Assembly (NCBI RefSeq): GCF_006385555.1
Contig: NZ_CP041036.1
Span: 248,001-312,000, forward strand
DNA length: 64,000 bases
Source of the DNA: Shewanella polaris
Lineage (GTDB): Bacteria > Pseudomonadota > Gammaproteobacteria > Enterobacterales > Shewanellaceae
Direction of reading: 5' to 3'
Positions within the stretch are counted from its first letter, which is position 1. Each line of letters begins with the position of its first letter. Below are positions 1 through 9,224 of the stretch, one piece after another. The notes below the pieces were generated by a model, which saw nothing but the letters and a program-made list of their open reading frames with translations, had not been told where the DNA came from and did not search any database. The translations under genes and the position numbers were made by a program.

Positions 1-99
1 GCGTGTTAATTACTATCGATTTTAATGCTTTACCGCTGCCAACAATATCATCAAGTTCATTAGCACATTGACTGGAATCATCAAACCAGGAGATTTAAA

Positions 100-606
100 A
101 TGAAAAATGCAGGAATCATCACTTTTGACACACATACTGAAGCTGAAGAAGCAGTAAAAGAGTTGCAAAAATCAGGTTTCGATATGAAAAAACTATCTAT
201 TATTGGTAAAGATTATCACACAGAAGAAGATGTCGTTGGTTATTACAACACTGGTGACCGTGTGATGAAATGGGGTAAATTCGGGGCTTTTTGGGGAGGG
301 TTATTCGGTTTGCTTTTTGGTTCAGCCTTTTTCTTTATTCCCGGACTTGGTCCCATTATGATTGCTGGTCCGTTTGTTTCAACGATCATTGGCGGTCTCG
401 AAGGTGCTGTTATAGTGGGTGGGCTAGATGCATTGGGCGCAGCCCTTTATAGCATCGGCATACCAAAGGACAGTATCATCAAATATGAAACCGCGATAAA
501 GAGTGATAAATTTCTTCTTGTCGTTCATGGTTCTATGGATGAAATAACAAATGCAAAAAGTATTCTAAAGAATATTGGTCATGACTTAGAGGTACATTCC
601 GCATAA
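100..606 (+). CDS. GSP17M/DUF1269-type general stress protein
   Basis: A 168-residue protein. The N-terminal part (about residues 1-60) has the alternating pattern of the general stress protein 17M-like domain, with a start like ITFDTHTEAEEAVKEL. A glycine-rich hydrophobic middle (about 70-118, repeated GG and FGSAFFFIPGLG-like segments) could insert in or lie on the membrane. A basic-acidic C-terminal part follows. AGGAG lies just upstream of the ATG. No neighbour suggests a pathway: the gene stands alone ahead of a 370-base gap. Proteins of this family are stress-induced in several bacteria, but the biochemical role is unknown. Confidence 0.75.
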   Translation: MKNAGIITFDTHTEAEEAVKELQKSGFDMKKLSIIGKDYHTEEDVVGYYNTGDRVMKWGKFGAFWGGLFGLLFGSAFFFIPGLGPIMIAGPFVSTIIGGLEGAVIVGGLDALGAALYSIGIPKDSIIKYETAIKSDKFLLVVHGSMDEITNAKSILKNIGHDLEVHSA

Positions 607-975
607 ACACGCCGGCTATAACTGACAACATTACCTAACAATCGCATACATTTAGGCAGGGAAAAAGTTCGTTACTGGCTTTGTATTTCTGCCTATTCTT
701 TGGATCATTAGGGTTAATGCTGAATATCTCTCATTATTATCGTTTAAAAGGCGGTCTCGTTAAGGTTTAATATTAACTTAGTATTGATGAGCTCCTGCCA
801 GTCAATTGGCGAGCTTAATGTATTTATCTGCTTACAAGCTAACATCAAACGAATAATATTTTTACCTTGTGACTGTTCACCCAGTAAAGTGAGCTTTCAA
901 ACAGTGCAAAGTGCAAAGTGCAAAGTGCAAAAACGAAAACGTTAGACATAACTAAATGATGAGAATGAGGTAATA
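607..975. other. Intergenic region, no gene seen
   Basis: About 370 bases without a supportable gene. A short open stretch near 656-760 encodes hydrophobic residues but has no start codon. The one clear structure is a 7-base tandem repeat at 904-931, about 45 bases before the TauE-type gene, described separately. Confidence 0.6.
904..931. repeat. Four tandem copies of GTGCAAA
   Basis: Four perfect head-to-tail copies of the heptamer GTGCAAA end about 45 bases before the ATG of the TauE/SafE-type gene. Short perfect repeats of this kind can change copy number by slipped-strand replication. Here a change would alter promoter or leader spacing, not a reading frame. No function is proven. Confidence 0.9.
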
Positions 976-1779
976 ATGTTACAACCGGAATGGATAGTAC
1001 TGTTTTTATTATTAGGCTCTTTTGTCGGTTTCATGGCGGGGCTATTGGGTATCGGTGGTGGTGGCATTTTGGTGCCGATATTAACATCGATATTTCTATT
1101 AAATGGCATTGCTATTGATCATGTTGTGCATTTAGCTTTAGGCACATCAATGGCTTGTATGGTAATCACTACTTTTTCAAGTTTCCGTTCTCACAATGCA
1201 AAAGGTGCAGTGGTATGGTTGGCTGTTAAAGGGATGGTTTTAGGTATTATTTTAGGGACATTTTCAGCAACGTTTTTAGCCTCATATTTAAGCTCATTAT
1301 TTCTGGGGATCTTTTTTGCGCTGTTTATGGCATTTGTATCGAGCCAAATGTTTTTAAATAAAAAACCAAAGCCATCAAGAGAACTATCAGGAACCCCAGG
1401 CTTGTTTGCAGCGGGTTTTGGCATTGGATCAATATCTGCGTTGGTGTCAATTGGCGGTGGCTCTTTAACGGTTCCTTACCTAACATGGCAGAATATTGAA
1501 ATTAAGAAAGCAATCGGTACTTCTGCCGCTATTGGGCTGCCTATCTCTGTTGCTGGAACGGTTGGTTATTTAATTAATGGTTGGCACTATTCTTCACCTA
1601 ATGATTACATTTTTGGTTATGTGTATTTACCCGCAGTATTATTAATTTCTATTACCAGTTTTATCACCGCCCCTTACGGCGCACAGTTGGCACATAAATT
1701 ACCCGTATCAATATTAAAGAAAATATTTGCTGTTCTACTCATTACGCTGAGTATTAAAATGTTGATTTCAATAACATGA
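976..1779 (+). CDS. TauE/SafE family permease
   Basis: A 267-residue integral membrane protein of the TauE/SafE (DUF81) family, which exports sulfite, sulfoacetate or related organosulfur anions in characterised cases. About eight hydrophobic segments are visible. The family's two glycine-rich half-repeats are clear: GLLGIGGGGILVPIL near residues 22-37 and VSIGGGSLTVPYL near 157-169. GAGG precedes the ATG by five bases. The substrate cannot be read from sequence, and no sulfur-metabolism gene is adjacent. The start lies just beyond a heptamer tandem repeat that may affect expression. Confidence 0.88.
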   Translation: MLQPEWIVLFLLLGSFVGFMAGLLGIGGGGILVPILTSIFLLNGIAIDHVVHLALGTSMACMVITTFSSFRSHNAKGAVVWLAVKGMVLGIILGTFSATFLASYLSSLFLGIFFALFMAFVSSQMFLNKKPKPSRELSGTPGLFAAGFGIGSISALVSIGGGSLTVPYLTWQNIEIKKAIGTSAAIGLPISVAGTVGYLINGWHYSSPNDYIFGYVYLPAVLLISITSFITAPYGAQLAHKLPVSILKKIFAVLLITLSIKMLISIT

Positions 1780-2052
1780 TTTAGCATTAATAACTTTTGC
1801 AGAGATATAACCGGATCGCTGAAAAAATCTAGCTTTTTACAAGGTATTATTTTTAAGGAAATTAATCGTGTATTGTGAAATGCTTACACAAACGGCTGTA
1901 TGTTAACGGTAAATAATTGGAGTAATATTCAGAGGCTTATTGCATATTTGAGGCGATAATCTCGCAATATTTACGCATCAATATAATCCTAGTAGCAAGT
2001 TAGTTAAGGGATGTCCAAATCAGAAAGCGATTCACCTCAAGCTCAAGCCAAA

Positions 2053-2937
2053 CTATGTTCCATCTTTGATGGTAGTTACCGTTAACATTTTACGCGTTTG
2101 GGTGAGGGTGTAGCCACCACTTAATACCACTAGTAGGCTACCAAGTAAGGTCATTAAATCGGGCGACTCTCCAAATATAAATATTCCCAAGGCTAACGCA
2201 AACAGTAAGCGGGTATAACGAAACGGTGCGATTACCGATACATCGCCCGCGCGCATAGCAATAGTGAGTGCGTTATAAGCTGCAACGCCAAAAATGATAG
2301 CGCCGATGATTTGTATTGACGCGGTTGTATTAAGTTGGGCTGGTTCATTTTGATAGATTTGTATTGCTACACCCGCAGGGATGAGGACAAAAAAACCATA
2401 CACACCAAGCTGCATGTTAGACAATACAGGTGGTGCCGCTCGGGTGGCTAAATCGCGACCCGCAAAACCTAGGGTTGCGATAACCGCTAATAAAGAAGTG
2501 GCTTCAAAGCCTTCAAGTCCGGGACGAATGATCATCAGTACGCCGATAAAGCCAACCAATACAGCAAGCCATCTTTTCACCCCTACTTGTTCACCGAACA
2601 ATAATGCTGCGCCTATCATGGCAATTAATGGTGTTGCCTGCAAAATAGCTGATGCACTTGATAATGGGGTTAAAGTAATCGCCAACGCAAAGGTAAATCG
2701 ACCCACCACTTCGCAAGTTGCACGAATTAATATAGGAGTAGATAAAATTGCCGGATGGAAAATCTTTTCGCCTTTACGCCAAGTGAGGAGCATAAAAATA
2801 AGCATTCCACCTAGGCCAAATAGCGCGAGAATTTGACCCAAAGATGTCGTTTCTGCCGCTGATTTAATGAGCATATCTTCAATGGCAAAGGCTGCCATTG
2901 CAGCAACCATATAAAGACTTCCTTTGGTATTTGTCAA
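2053..2937 (-). CDS. EamA/DMT-family transporter
   Basis: A drug/metabolite-transporter superfamily permease with ten predicted membrane segments in two EamA repeats, each about 140 residues. The frame is open further upstream to an ATG at 3054, but that extra sequence is polar and unlike the family. A TTG at 2937 has GGAG five bases before it and gives a 294-residue protein starting directly before the first membrane helix, the usual family length. I therefore chose TTG. The substrate is unknown. It lies on the same strand as greB with about 130 bases between them, so co-transcription is possible. Confidence 0.85.
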   Translation of the reverse strand: MTNTKGSLYMVAAMAAFAIEDMLIKSAAETTSLGQILALFGLGGMLIFMLLTWRKGEKIFHPAILSTPILIRATCEVVGRFTFALAITLTPLSSASAILQATPLIAMIGAALLFGEQVGVKRWLAVLVGFIGVLMIIRPGLEGFEATSLLAVIATLGFAGRDLATRAAPPVLSNMQLGVYGFFVLIPAGVAIQIYQNEPAQLNTTASIQIIGAIIFGVAAYNALTIAMRAGDVSVIAPFRYTRLLFALALGIFIFGESPDLMTLLGSLLVVLSGGYTLTQTRKMLTVTTIKDGT

Positions 2938-3068
2938 AATAACTCCAATAATAGGATGGATTGTTTTTGGCCGATAAGGCTTGTATATAACGGTTGTGAT
3001 GCTTGAATCGACAAAGTGCATAAAACGAATTTTAGACCTGATTTTATCGTTCAACCATCTGATTACTT

Positions 3069-3548
3069 CTATTTTTTTATATAAGTAATTTTATTGATAT
3101 ACCAAGTTTTGTCGCCTTGTGGAGTACTGACCACGGCTTCGTCATCGACTTGTTTTTTGAGTAAAGCGCGAGCCATGGGTGAGTCAATTGAGATGTAATC
3201 TTTACGTTCGTCGTAAATTTCTTCAGGGCCGACAATTTTAAAGGTTTTTATGTCACCGGCGTCGTTTTCGATTTCAACCGTGGCACCAAAAAACACTTTG
3301 CCTTCTTGTTCTGGAGCGTAATAGACTATCTTGAGTTCGGGCAACAGCTTGCGTAGATAGCGTACACGGCGATCAATTTGCCTTAATAAACGCTTGTTGA
3401 ACTGATAATCGGCATTTTCAGAACGATCACCTAAACCTGCCGCCCAAGTGACAATTTTAGTCACTTCAGGACGCTGTTCTTTCCACAAGTAGTCGTGCTC
3501 AATTCTGAGCTTATTGTAGCCTTCTAAAGTGATTAACTTAGTTTTCAC
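3069..3548 (-). CDS. greB: Transcription elongation factor GreB
   Basis: GreB inserts a coiled coil into the RNA polymerase secondary channel and stimulates cleavage of backtracked RNA. The coiled-coil tip with its acidic residues (GDRSENADYQ) and the motif YISIDSPMARALLKK match GreB rather than GreA. The frame is open to an ATG at 3611, but homology begins at a GTG at 3548 preceded by AAGAG. That start gives 159 residues, the normal GreB length. The gene is divergent from tex, a pairing also seen as neighbours in enterobacteria. Confidence 0.95.
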   Translation of the reverse strand: MKTKLITLEGYNKLRIEHDYLWKEQRPEVTKIVTWAAGLGDRSENADYQFNKRLLRQIDRRVRYLRKLLPELKIVYYAPEQEGKVFFGATVEIENDAGDIKTFKIVGPEEIYDERKDYISIDSPMARALLKKQVDDEAVVSTPQGDKTWYINKITYIKK

Positions 3549-3762
3549 GCGGTTTACTCTTAATGTGGTCAAAGAACAGTGAGGTTTTATATTAAGCTGT
3601 AATATTAACATCTGTGTTTTAGCACTTCATGCCCGATGATGCATTCTTTTTATCGATTATCTATAAAGACATCATAAAGCCTTTCGTACTAGCAGCGAAC
3701 TGGTGGTCTTTATGGTATCTTTGGCATAATTTTATTTTAAACCATGTCGAATTCGATTGATT

Positions 3763-6135
3763 ATGCATAATATTGCCCAGATTATCGCTCAAGAACTGAA
3801 TGTTCGTGAACAACAGGTCACTGCGACCATCGCGCTTTTAGATGATGGTGCAACAGTACCGTTTGTGGCGCGCTACCGTAAAGAAGCCACTGGTGGCTTA
3901 GATGATACTCAATTACGTAACTTGTTTTCTCGCTTAGGCTATTTACGAGAGTTACATGATCGTCGCCAAGTGATTTTGTCGAGTATTGAGGCGCAAGGTA
4001 AGTTAACGCCTGTGTTATCCCAAGCGATTAATGATGCCGACAGCAAGACCCGCCTTGAAGATTTATACCTGCCATACAAACCAAAGCGTCGTACTAAAGG
4101 CCAAATAGCTATCGAAGCCGGTATTGAGCCGCTAGTCGATGCTGTGTTAGCCGATCGCCAAGTCGATATAGATGCTAAGGCTGCTGAGTTTCTTAATCCA
4201 CAAGCAGGATTTGCTGATGCTAAAGCGGTACTTGATGGAGCTCGTTATATCTTAATGGAACGCTTTGCCGAAGATGCAGAGTTGCTACGTAAAGTACGCC
4301 AGCATTTATTACAGCAAGCGGTGCTTGAAAGCCGCATGGTGAAAGGTAAAGAGAAAGAAGGCGCTAAATTCCGCGACTATTTTGAACACAATGAGCTGAT
4401 GAGCAAAATCCCATCACATCGTGCTTTAGCCATGCTGCGCGGTCGTAACGAAGGCGTATTAAGCCTGTCAATGAACGCTGATCCCGATACTCAAGCAACA
4501 GAAGGCAGTTATTGTGAAGTGATTATTAGCGATCACTTTGCGTTAGCATTAACGAATAGTAGCGTTGATGAATGGTTGAAAACCGTAGTGACCTCGACTT
4601 GGCGGATTAAAGTCGCTTTGCAAATGGAAACCGAGTTTATTGCTAAGATGCGTGAACGAGCGGAAGAAGAAGCCATTAGAGTGTTTGCCCGTAATCTGGG
4701 TGATTTATTAATGGCGGCTCCTGCTGGTGCTAAAGCGACTATGGGGCTTGATCCTGGTATTCGTACTGGTGTGAAAGTAGCGATTGTAGATAACACTGGC
4801 AAACTTGTCGCACACACCACTATTTTCCCCCATGCACCGCAAAACTTGTGGGATAAATCAATCCGCACCTTGAGTAACTTAGTGACGATGCACAAGGTTG
4901 AAATTATTGCGATAGGTAATGGTACAGGCTCTCGTGAAACCGACAAACTGACTGGCGAATTAATTGCAGCAGTAAAAGAAACCAACCCGACATTGACTAA
5001 AGTGATTGTGAGTGAAGCGGGTGCATCTGTGTATTCTGCCTCTGAGTTTGCTGCTAATGAATTTCCTAACCTTGATGTGTCAATTCGTGGTGCGGTATCG
5101 ATAGCGCGTCGTTTACAAGACCCGCTGGCAGAGCTGGTAAAAATTGAACCCAAAGCGATTGGCGTAGGCCAATATCAGCATGATGTAAGCCAAAGCCAGT
5201 TATCACAGTCGCTCGATGCCGTCGTTGAAGATTGTGTTAATGCTGTCGGTGTTGATTTAAACATGGCATCGGCACCGTTATTAACGCAAGTGGCAGGGTT
5301 AACCAAAACCTTAGCTAAAAATGTAGTTGATTTCCGTGATACCAATGGTCAATTTACTAACCGCAAACAACTATTAAATGTGGCACGTTTAGGGCCTAAA
5401 GCTTATGAACAAGCGGCGGGTTTCTTACGTATTCGCAATGGTGATAATCCTTTAGATTCGTCATCTGTTCATCCTGAAGCATATAGTTTAGTTGAGTCGA
5501 TTGCTGGCGCTAAGCAATTAGCATTAACTGAACTGATTGGTAATAGTGATTTGTTAAAACAGATAAATGCTGCCGATTTTGTTACCGACTCATTTGGTGT
5601 ACCGACTATTAATGATATTTTGGCCGAGTTAGATAAGCCTGGGCGCGATCCGCGTGGTGAGTTTAAAACGGCGAGTTTTAAAGACGGTATAGAAGAGTTG
5701 AAGCACCTTAAAGTCGAGATGATTTTGGAAGGTGTGGTAACCAACGTGACTAATTTTGGAGCCTTTGTTGATGTGGGTGTGCATCAAGATGGTTTAGTGC
5801 ATATTTCATCGTTAACCGACAAATTTGTCAGCGACCCTCATACAGTGGTAAAAGCGGGCGATGTGGTTAAAGTGAAAGTGATGGAAGTGGATATTGAGCG
5901 TCGTCGTATTGCATTAAGCATGCGTCTTGATGAAAAAATAGATACTGAAAAAGCGACCAGACAGTCACAAGGTAAACCACAAAATAGTTACCAGAAAAAG
6001 CCTACTGCAGGTAAATCTTCAGCCAATACCAAAAGTGTGGCTCATAATAAACCAGCCAATAAGCCTGTTAAAGCACCACAAAATGCCGCAATGGGTAATG
6101 CGTTTGCTGATGCTTTTGCTAAGTTCAAAAAATAA
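3763..6135 (+). CDS. tex: Tex-family RNA-binding protein
   Basis: A Tex/YhgF protein of about 790 residues. In order it shows the N-terminal helical Tex region, a YqgF-like RNase H fold ([16 protein letters not shown], near 330), helix-hairpin-helix segments near 500-560, and an S1 RNA-binding domain near 650-725 ([20 protein letters not shown]). A lysine/asparagine-rich tail follows. Tex proteins are implicated in transcription and RNA processing, and the S1 domain binds nucleic acid. A TTG at 3757 is in frame, but the ATG at 3763 is preferred. A strong terminator follows. Confidence 0.95.
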   Translation: MHNIAQIIAQELNVREQQVTATIALLDDGATVPFVARYRKEATGGLDDTQLRNLFSRLGYLRELHDRRQVILSSIEAQGKLTPVLSQAINDADSKTRLEDLYLPYKPKRRTKGQIAIEAGIEPLVDAVLADRQVDIDAKAAEFLNPQAGFADAKAVLDGARYILMERFAEDAELLRKVRQHLLQQAVLESRMVKGKEKEGAKFRDYFEHNELMSKIPSHRALAMLRGRNEGVLSLSMNADPDTQATEGSYCEVIISDHFALALTNSSVDEWLKTVVTSTWRIKVALQMETEFIAKMRERAEEEAIRVFARNLGDLLMAAPAGAKATMGLDPGIRTGVKVAIVDNTGKLVAHTTIFPHAPQNLWDKSIRTLSNLVTMHKVEIIAIGNGTGSRETDKLTGELIAAVKETNPTLTKVIVSEAGASVYSASEFAANEFPNLDVSIRGAVSIARRLQDPLAELVKIEPKAIGVGQYQHDVSQSQLSQSLDAVVEDCVNAVGVDLNMASAPLLTQVAGLTKTLAKNVVDFRDTNGQFTNRKQLLNVARLGPKAYEQAAGFLRIRNGDNPLDSSSVHPEAYSLVESIAGAKQLALTELIGNSDLLKQINAADFVTDSFGVPTINDILAELDKPGRDPRGEFKTASFKDGIEELKHLKVEMILEGVVTNVTNFGAFVDVGVHQDGLVHISSLTDKFVSDPHTVVKAGDVVKVKVMEVDIERRRIALSMRLDEKIDTEKATRQSQGKPQNSYQKKPTAGKSSANTKSVAHNKPANKPVKAPQNAAMGNAFADAFAKFKK

Positions 6136-6181
6136 TAAAAATTAGAGTGTGGTAAAACACATGTTCTAATTTGTTGATTAA

Positions 6182-6217
6182 AAGGCCCTTACACTAATAT
6201 GTGAGGGCCTTTTTTGT
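6182..6217 (+). terminator. Rho-independent terminator after tex
   Basis: An inverted repeat with arms AAGGCCCTTACA and TGTGAGGGCCTT, followed by a run of T residues, lies about 45 bases after the tex stop codon. Confidence 0.9.
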
Positions 6218-6294
6218 AGTTAACTTTTATATTTTGAAACTTAATAAAGCCTCACAGTAATAATTCAGTTTTTATTCAGTAAATCTTCAGTGTT

Positions 6295-8007
6295 TTGGTT
6301 GAATATCAGCGCCAGTCGAGTTTATTGCGAGTGGCAAAATTGAAATTACTACCGAAAACATTATCCAGTTTCACCCCCAAAAGCATCAGTTACGAGGCAA
6401 TGACCTGCATTATCGCTGTCTATTTTGGCTTGGTATTAAATTTTCCGTTAATCCGTAAAATCTATCAATTATCAGCAGACGGTCATGTGTTATTTTCTTT
6501 GTCACCAGCCCTATTGCTGAGTGGTTGCTTTATGGTGATATTCAGTTTATTTGCTTTTCGTTTCGTATTTAAGCCATTGATGATTCTATTGCTACTGACA
6601 TCGTCAGCGGCAATGTATGCCATGTTGAAATATAATGTCATGTTCGATTACGGCATGATTGAGAATATATTTGAGACAAATTCTGGAGAAGCTATTTCAT
6701 ACATAAGCTTGTCTTCAATTGGTTATATTTTCATTTTTGGCGTATTGCCTTCTGTATGGTTGTATCGCACCAAATTAACGAGTTCTCCTTCGTTCACTAA
6801 AGCGCTGTTTCGTCGTGTTGGCTTTGTGCTTGTTGGTTTAGCGATTGTGGGTGCAATGGTGCTGTTTTTTTACAAGGACTATGCATCAGTGGGTCGCAAC
6901 AATAAGTACCTAAATAAGATGATTATTCCTGCACACATTTACAATACGGTTAAATACTTAAATCGACGTTACTTTACTGAAAAATTAACCTTTAATCCTA
7001 TTGGTCAAGATGCACAGTTGACCGTAAATATGAATGACAAGCCAACATTAATGGTAGTTGTTGTAGGCGAAACGGCTCGAGCACAAGATATGGCTTATAA
7101 CGGTTATCAACGTAATACCAACCCCTATACAGAAAACCTAGGCATGATTGCCTTACAAAATGTGTCGTCTTGTGGCACCGCTACAGCACATTCGTTACCG
7201 TGTATGTTCTCAAGTTTAACTCATGATAATTACAATCGTGAAGCTGCCGATGCACAAAATAACGTACTTGATGTGATTAAAGCAGCTGGTGTAGATGTGA
7301 CATGGTTTGAAAATGATGGTGGTGATAAAGACGTTGGATCCCGCATTAATAAGATTGATATTTCGCCGAGTGAGCCAAATCCATTGTGTGATGGCTTAAG
7401 TTGTTACGACGAGATTTTAGTCGAAAAGCTCAGCCAAAAATTACAACAAGTAAGTGAAGCAAGTGCACTGTCGGGAAAAAGTTTAGAAAATGAATTTATC
7501 GCTTTACATACTATTGGTAGCCACGGACCGACTTATTGGCAACGTTATCCCGCAGATAAAGCGCTGTTTGGCCCAGCTTGTCGTCGCAGTGACATTGAAA
7601 ATTGTAGCGACCAAGAAATTGTCAATGTATACGACAATACTATTGCCTATACCGACTTTGTATTAGCCAAAACCATCAATGTGCTTAAGGAGTATCAAGA
7701 CAAGTATAACGTCGCGCTGGTGTATTTATCTGACCATGGTGAATCGTTGGGTGAAAGTGGAATGTATTTACACGGCACCCCTTATAGCATTGCGCCGAGC
7801 CAACAAACTCATGTGCCATGGTTGATGTGGTTACCGCAAGATTTTACAGAAGCAAAAGCGGTTGATCGTAAATGTATTGTGGATCATGCAATGAATGGTG
7901 AATATTCCCATGACAACTTGTTCCATACATTGCTAGGGCTTTACGGTGTGAGCACTTCGGTGCGCGACCCTAAGTTAGATATCACCACCGATTGTAAAAT
8001 TAGCTAG
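6295..8007 (+). CDS. eptA: EptA-type phosphoethanolamine transferase
   Basis: An inner-membrane enzyme that moves phosphoethanolamine from phosphatidylethanolamine to lipid A, reducing binding of polymyxin-type peptides. Five hydrophobic segments fill about residues 35-195, followed by a periplasmic alkaline-phosphatase-fold domain. The nucleophile motif VVGETARA places the catalytic threonine near residue 260. HTIGSHGPTYWQRYP and LSDHGESLGE supply zinc ligands, and paired cysteines are conserved. The start is uncertain: TTG at 6295 is the longest, and downstream GTG/TTG codons up to 6340 leave a more typical short N-terminus. It is followed after 10 bases by dgkA, then a two-component system. 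Confidence 0.92.
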   Translation: MVEYQRQSSLLRVAKLKLLPKTLSSFTPKSISYEAMTCIIAVYFGLVLNFPLIRKIYQLSADGHVLFSLSPALLLSGCFMVIFSLFAFRFVFKPLMILLLLTSSAAMYAMLKYNVMFDYGMIENIFETNSGEAISYISLSSIGYIFIFGVLPSVWLYRTKLTSSPSFTKALFRRVGFVLVGLAIVGAMVLFFYKDYASVGRNNKYLNKMIIPAHIYNTVKYLNRRYFTEKLTFNPIGQDAQLTVNMNDKPTLMVVVVGETARAQDMAYNGYQRNTNPYTENLGMIALQNVSSCGTATAHSLPCMFSSLTHDNYNREAADAQNNVLDVIKAAGVDVTWFENDGGDKDVGSRINKIDISPSEPNPLCDGLSCYDEILVEKLSQKLQQVSEASALSGKSLENEFIALHTIGSHGPTYWQRYPADKALFGPACRRSDIENCSDQEIVNVYDNTIAYTDFVLAKTINVLKEYQDKYNVALVYLSDHGESLGESGMYLHGTPYSIAPSQQTHVPWLMWLPQDFTEAKAVDRKCIVDHAMNGEYSHDNLFHTLLGLYGVSTSVRDPKLDITTDCKIS

Positions 8008-8017
8008 GGACATTCAC

Positions 8018-8452
8018 ATGACACCATCTTTTTCATCATCATCAACATCTGATAATAGTGCAACACATAATGCCACTACAAAGCAGCCTAAGATTGTGGT
8101 TAAACGCCATGGAGTTATGCGGTTATTGTATACCTGTAAACATTCCTTTAATGGGCTAAAGTGGATGTGCAGTAATGAAGCAGCGTTTCAACAAGAGTTA
8201 TTGTTGTTTATACCGTTAACGGTATTTGCCTGTATGGCAAATATTAGCGCGCCGCAATCGGCTCTGTTAGTACTGGCATTACTATTTGTATTGTTTGCCG
8301 AACTGGTTAACACTGCAATTGAGGTGGTAGTTGACCGTATTGGTCTTGAGTTTCATACCATGTCTGGTTTAGCCAAAGATATAGCTTCGGCGTTTGTGTT
8401 TGTCAGTATGTTGATGGCAGCGATTGTTTGGTGGGTTATTTTGTGGGCATAA
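8018..8452 (+). CDS. dgkA: Diacylglycerol kinase DgkA
   Basis: A small inner-membrane kinase that phosphorylates diacylglycerol to phosphatidic acid. The signature NTAIEVVVDRIG and the NEAAFQQE motif are present, with three membrane helices in the C-terminal 100 residues. The protein has 144 residues. A polar serine/threonine-rich N-terminal extension of about 30 residues exceeds the usual length of about 120. AGGGA precedes the ATG. Placement directly after eptA makes sense because EptA turnover of phosphatidylethanolamine leaves diacylglycerol, which this enzyme can recycle. That link is inferred from context. Confidence 0.93.
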   Translation: MTPSFSSSSTSDNSATHNATTKQPKIVVKRHGVMRLLYTCKHSFNGLKWMCSNEAAFQQELLLFIPLTVFACMANISAPQSALLVLALLFVLFAELVNTAIEVVVDRIGLEFHTMSGLAKDIASAFVFVSMLMAAIVWWVILWA

Positions 8453-8549
8453 TCTATGTGCTCACATCATAGGGAATAACATTAAGTTCTCTCCATTTAG
8501 GCGGCAATTGTGATATGGATATAGGCATCATTATGATAAAGGACACTCA

Positions 8550-9224
8550 ATGAAAGTGTTGTTAATTGAAGACTCTGAAGCACTGCGTCGCGGCATTAGA
8601 GTGGGGTTAGATCATTTAGGTTATACCGTTGATGAAACTGGCGATGGTTCTGAAGGGTTAAGCATGGCGCTAACTAATCAGTATGACTTTATTATTTTAG
8701 ATTTAATGCTGCCTAATGTTGATGGGATCAGTTTGCTTAAGAGTATTCGTAAGCTAGGCAATCAAGCTAAAGTCATTATTTTGTCCGCTAAATCTCAAGC
8801 AGAAGATCGGGTTAATGGCTTGTTATCGGGTGCTGATGATTATTTGTGCAAACCATTTTCATTTGATGAGTTACAAGCAAGGTTAATTACCCTTGGCCGT
8901 CGTGGCGGCTTGAATCAACACGTTAAATCGATTTGTATTGCTGACTTTGTCCTCGATACCAGTAATAAGTCACTTCATGCTAATGGCCATAATATCGATT
9001 TGACTAAAAACGAATTTAAAATCGTCGAATATTTATTTAATAATCCTAAGCAAATACTCAACCCTGAGCAAATTAGTGAAGCGGTAGTGGGGTCATTTAA
9101 CCATTTATCGAAAAATACCATCGAGGCTCATTTATCGTCAGTACGTAAAAAAGCCAAAGCGGTTGGCGCGACGTTACCGATTAAAAATAAACGTGGTTTT
9201 GGCTATTTTGTGGGTGAACATTAA
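8550..9224 (+). CDS. OmpR/PmrA-type response regulator
   Basis: A 224-residue two-component response regulator. The receiver domain (1-115) has the acidic pair IEDSE, the phospho-acceptor Asp51 in IILDLMLPNVDG and the conserved lysine in CKPFSF. A winged-helix DNA-binding domain follows (about 130-222, LTKNEFKIVEYLF and KRGFGYFV). Its stop overlaps the kinase start (TAATG), which indicates translational coupling. The position downstream of eptA-dgkA suggests it controls lipid A modification, as PmrA or Vibrio CarR/VprA do. The exact orthology is not certain. Confidence 0.93.
   Translation: MKVLLIEDSEALRRGIRVGLDHLGYTVDETGDGSEGLSMALTNQYDFIILDLMLPNVDGISLLKSIRKLGNQAKVIILSAKSQAEDRVNGLLSGADDYLCKPFSFDELQARLITLGRRGGLNQHVKSICIADFVLDTSNKSLHANGHNIDLTKNEFKIVEYLFNNPKQILNPEQISEAVVGSFNHLSKNTIEAHLSSVRKKAKAVGATLPIKNKRGFGYFVGEH

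Noticed and set aside
656..765. Hydrophobic open stretch after the stress-protein gene
   Set aside because: It has no start codon and fewer than 40 codons; chance cannot be excluded.
2938..3054. N-terminal extension of the EamA gene to an upstream ATG
   Set aside because: The extra residues are polar and unlike the family; TTG at 2937 has a ribosome site at correct spacing.
4533..5153. 206-residue minus-strand open frame
   Set aside because: It lies wholly within tex, which has full-length homology on the other strand.
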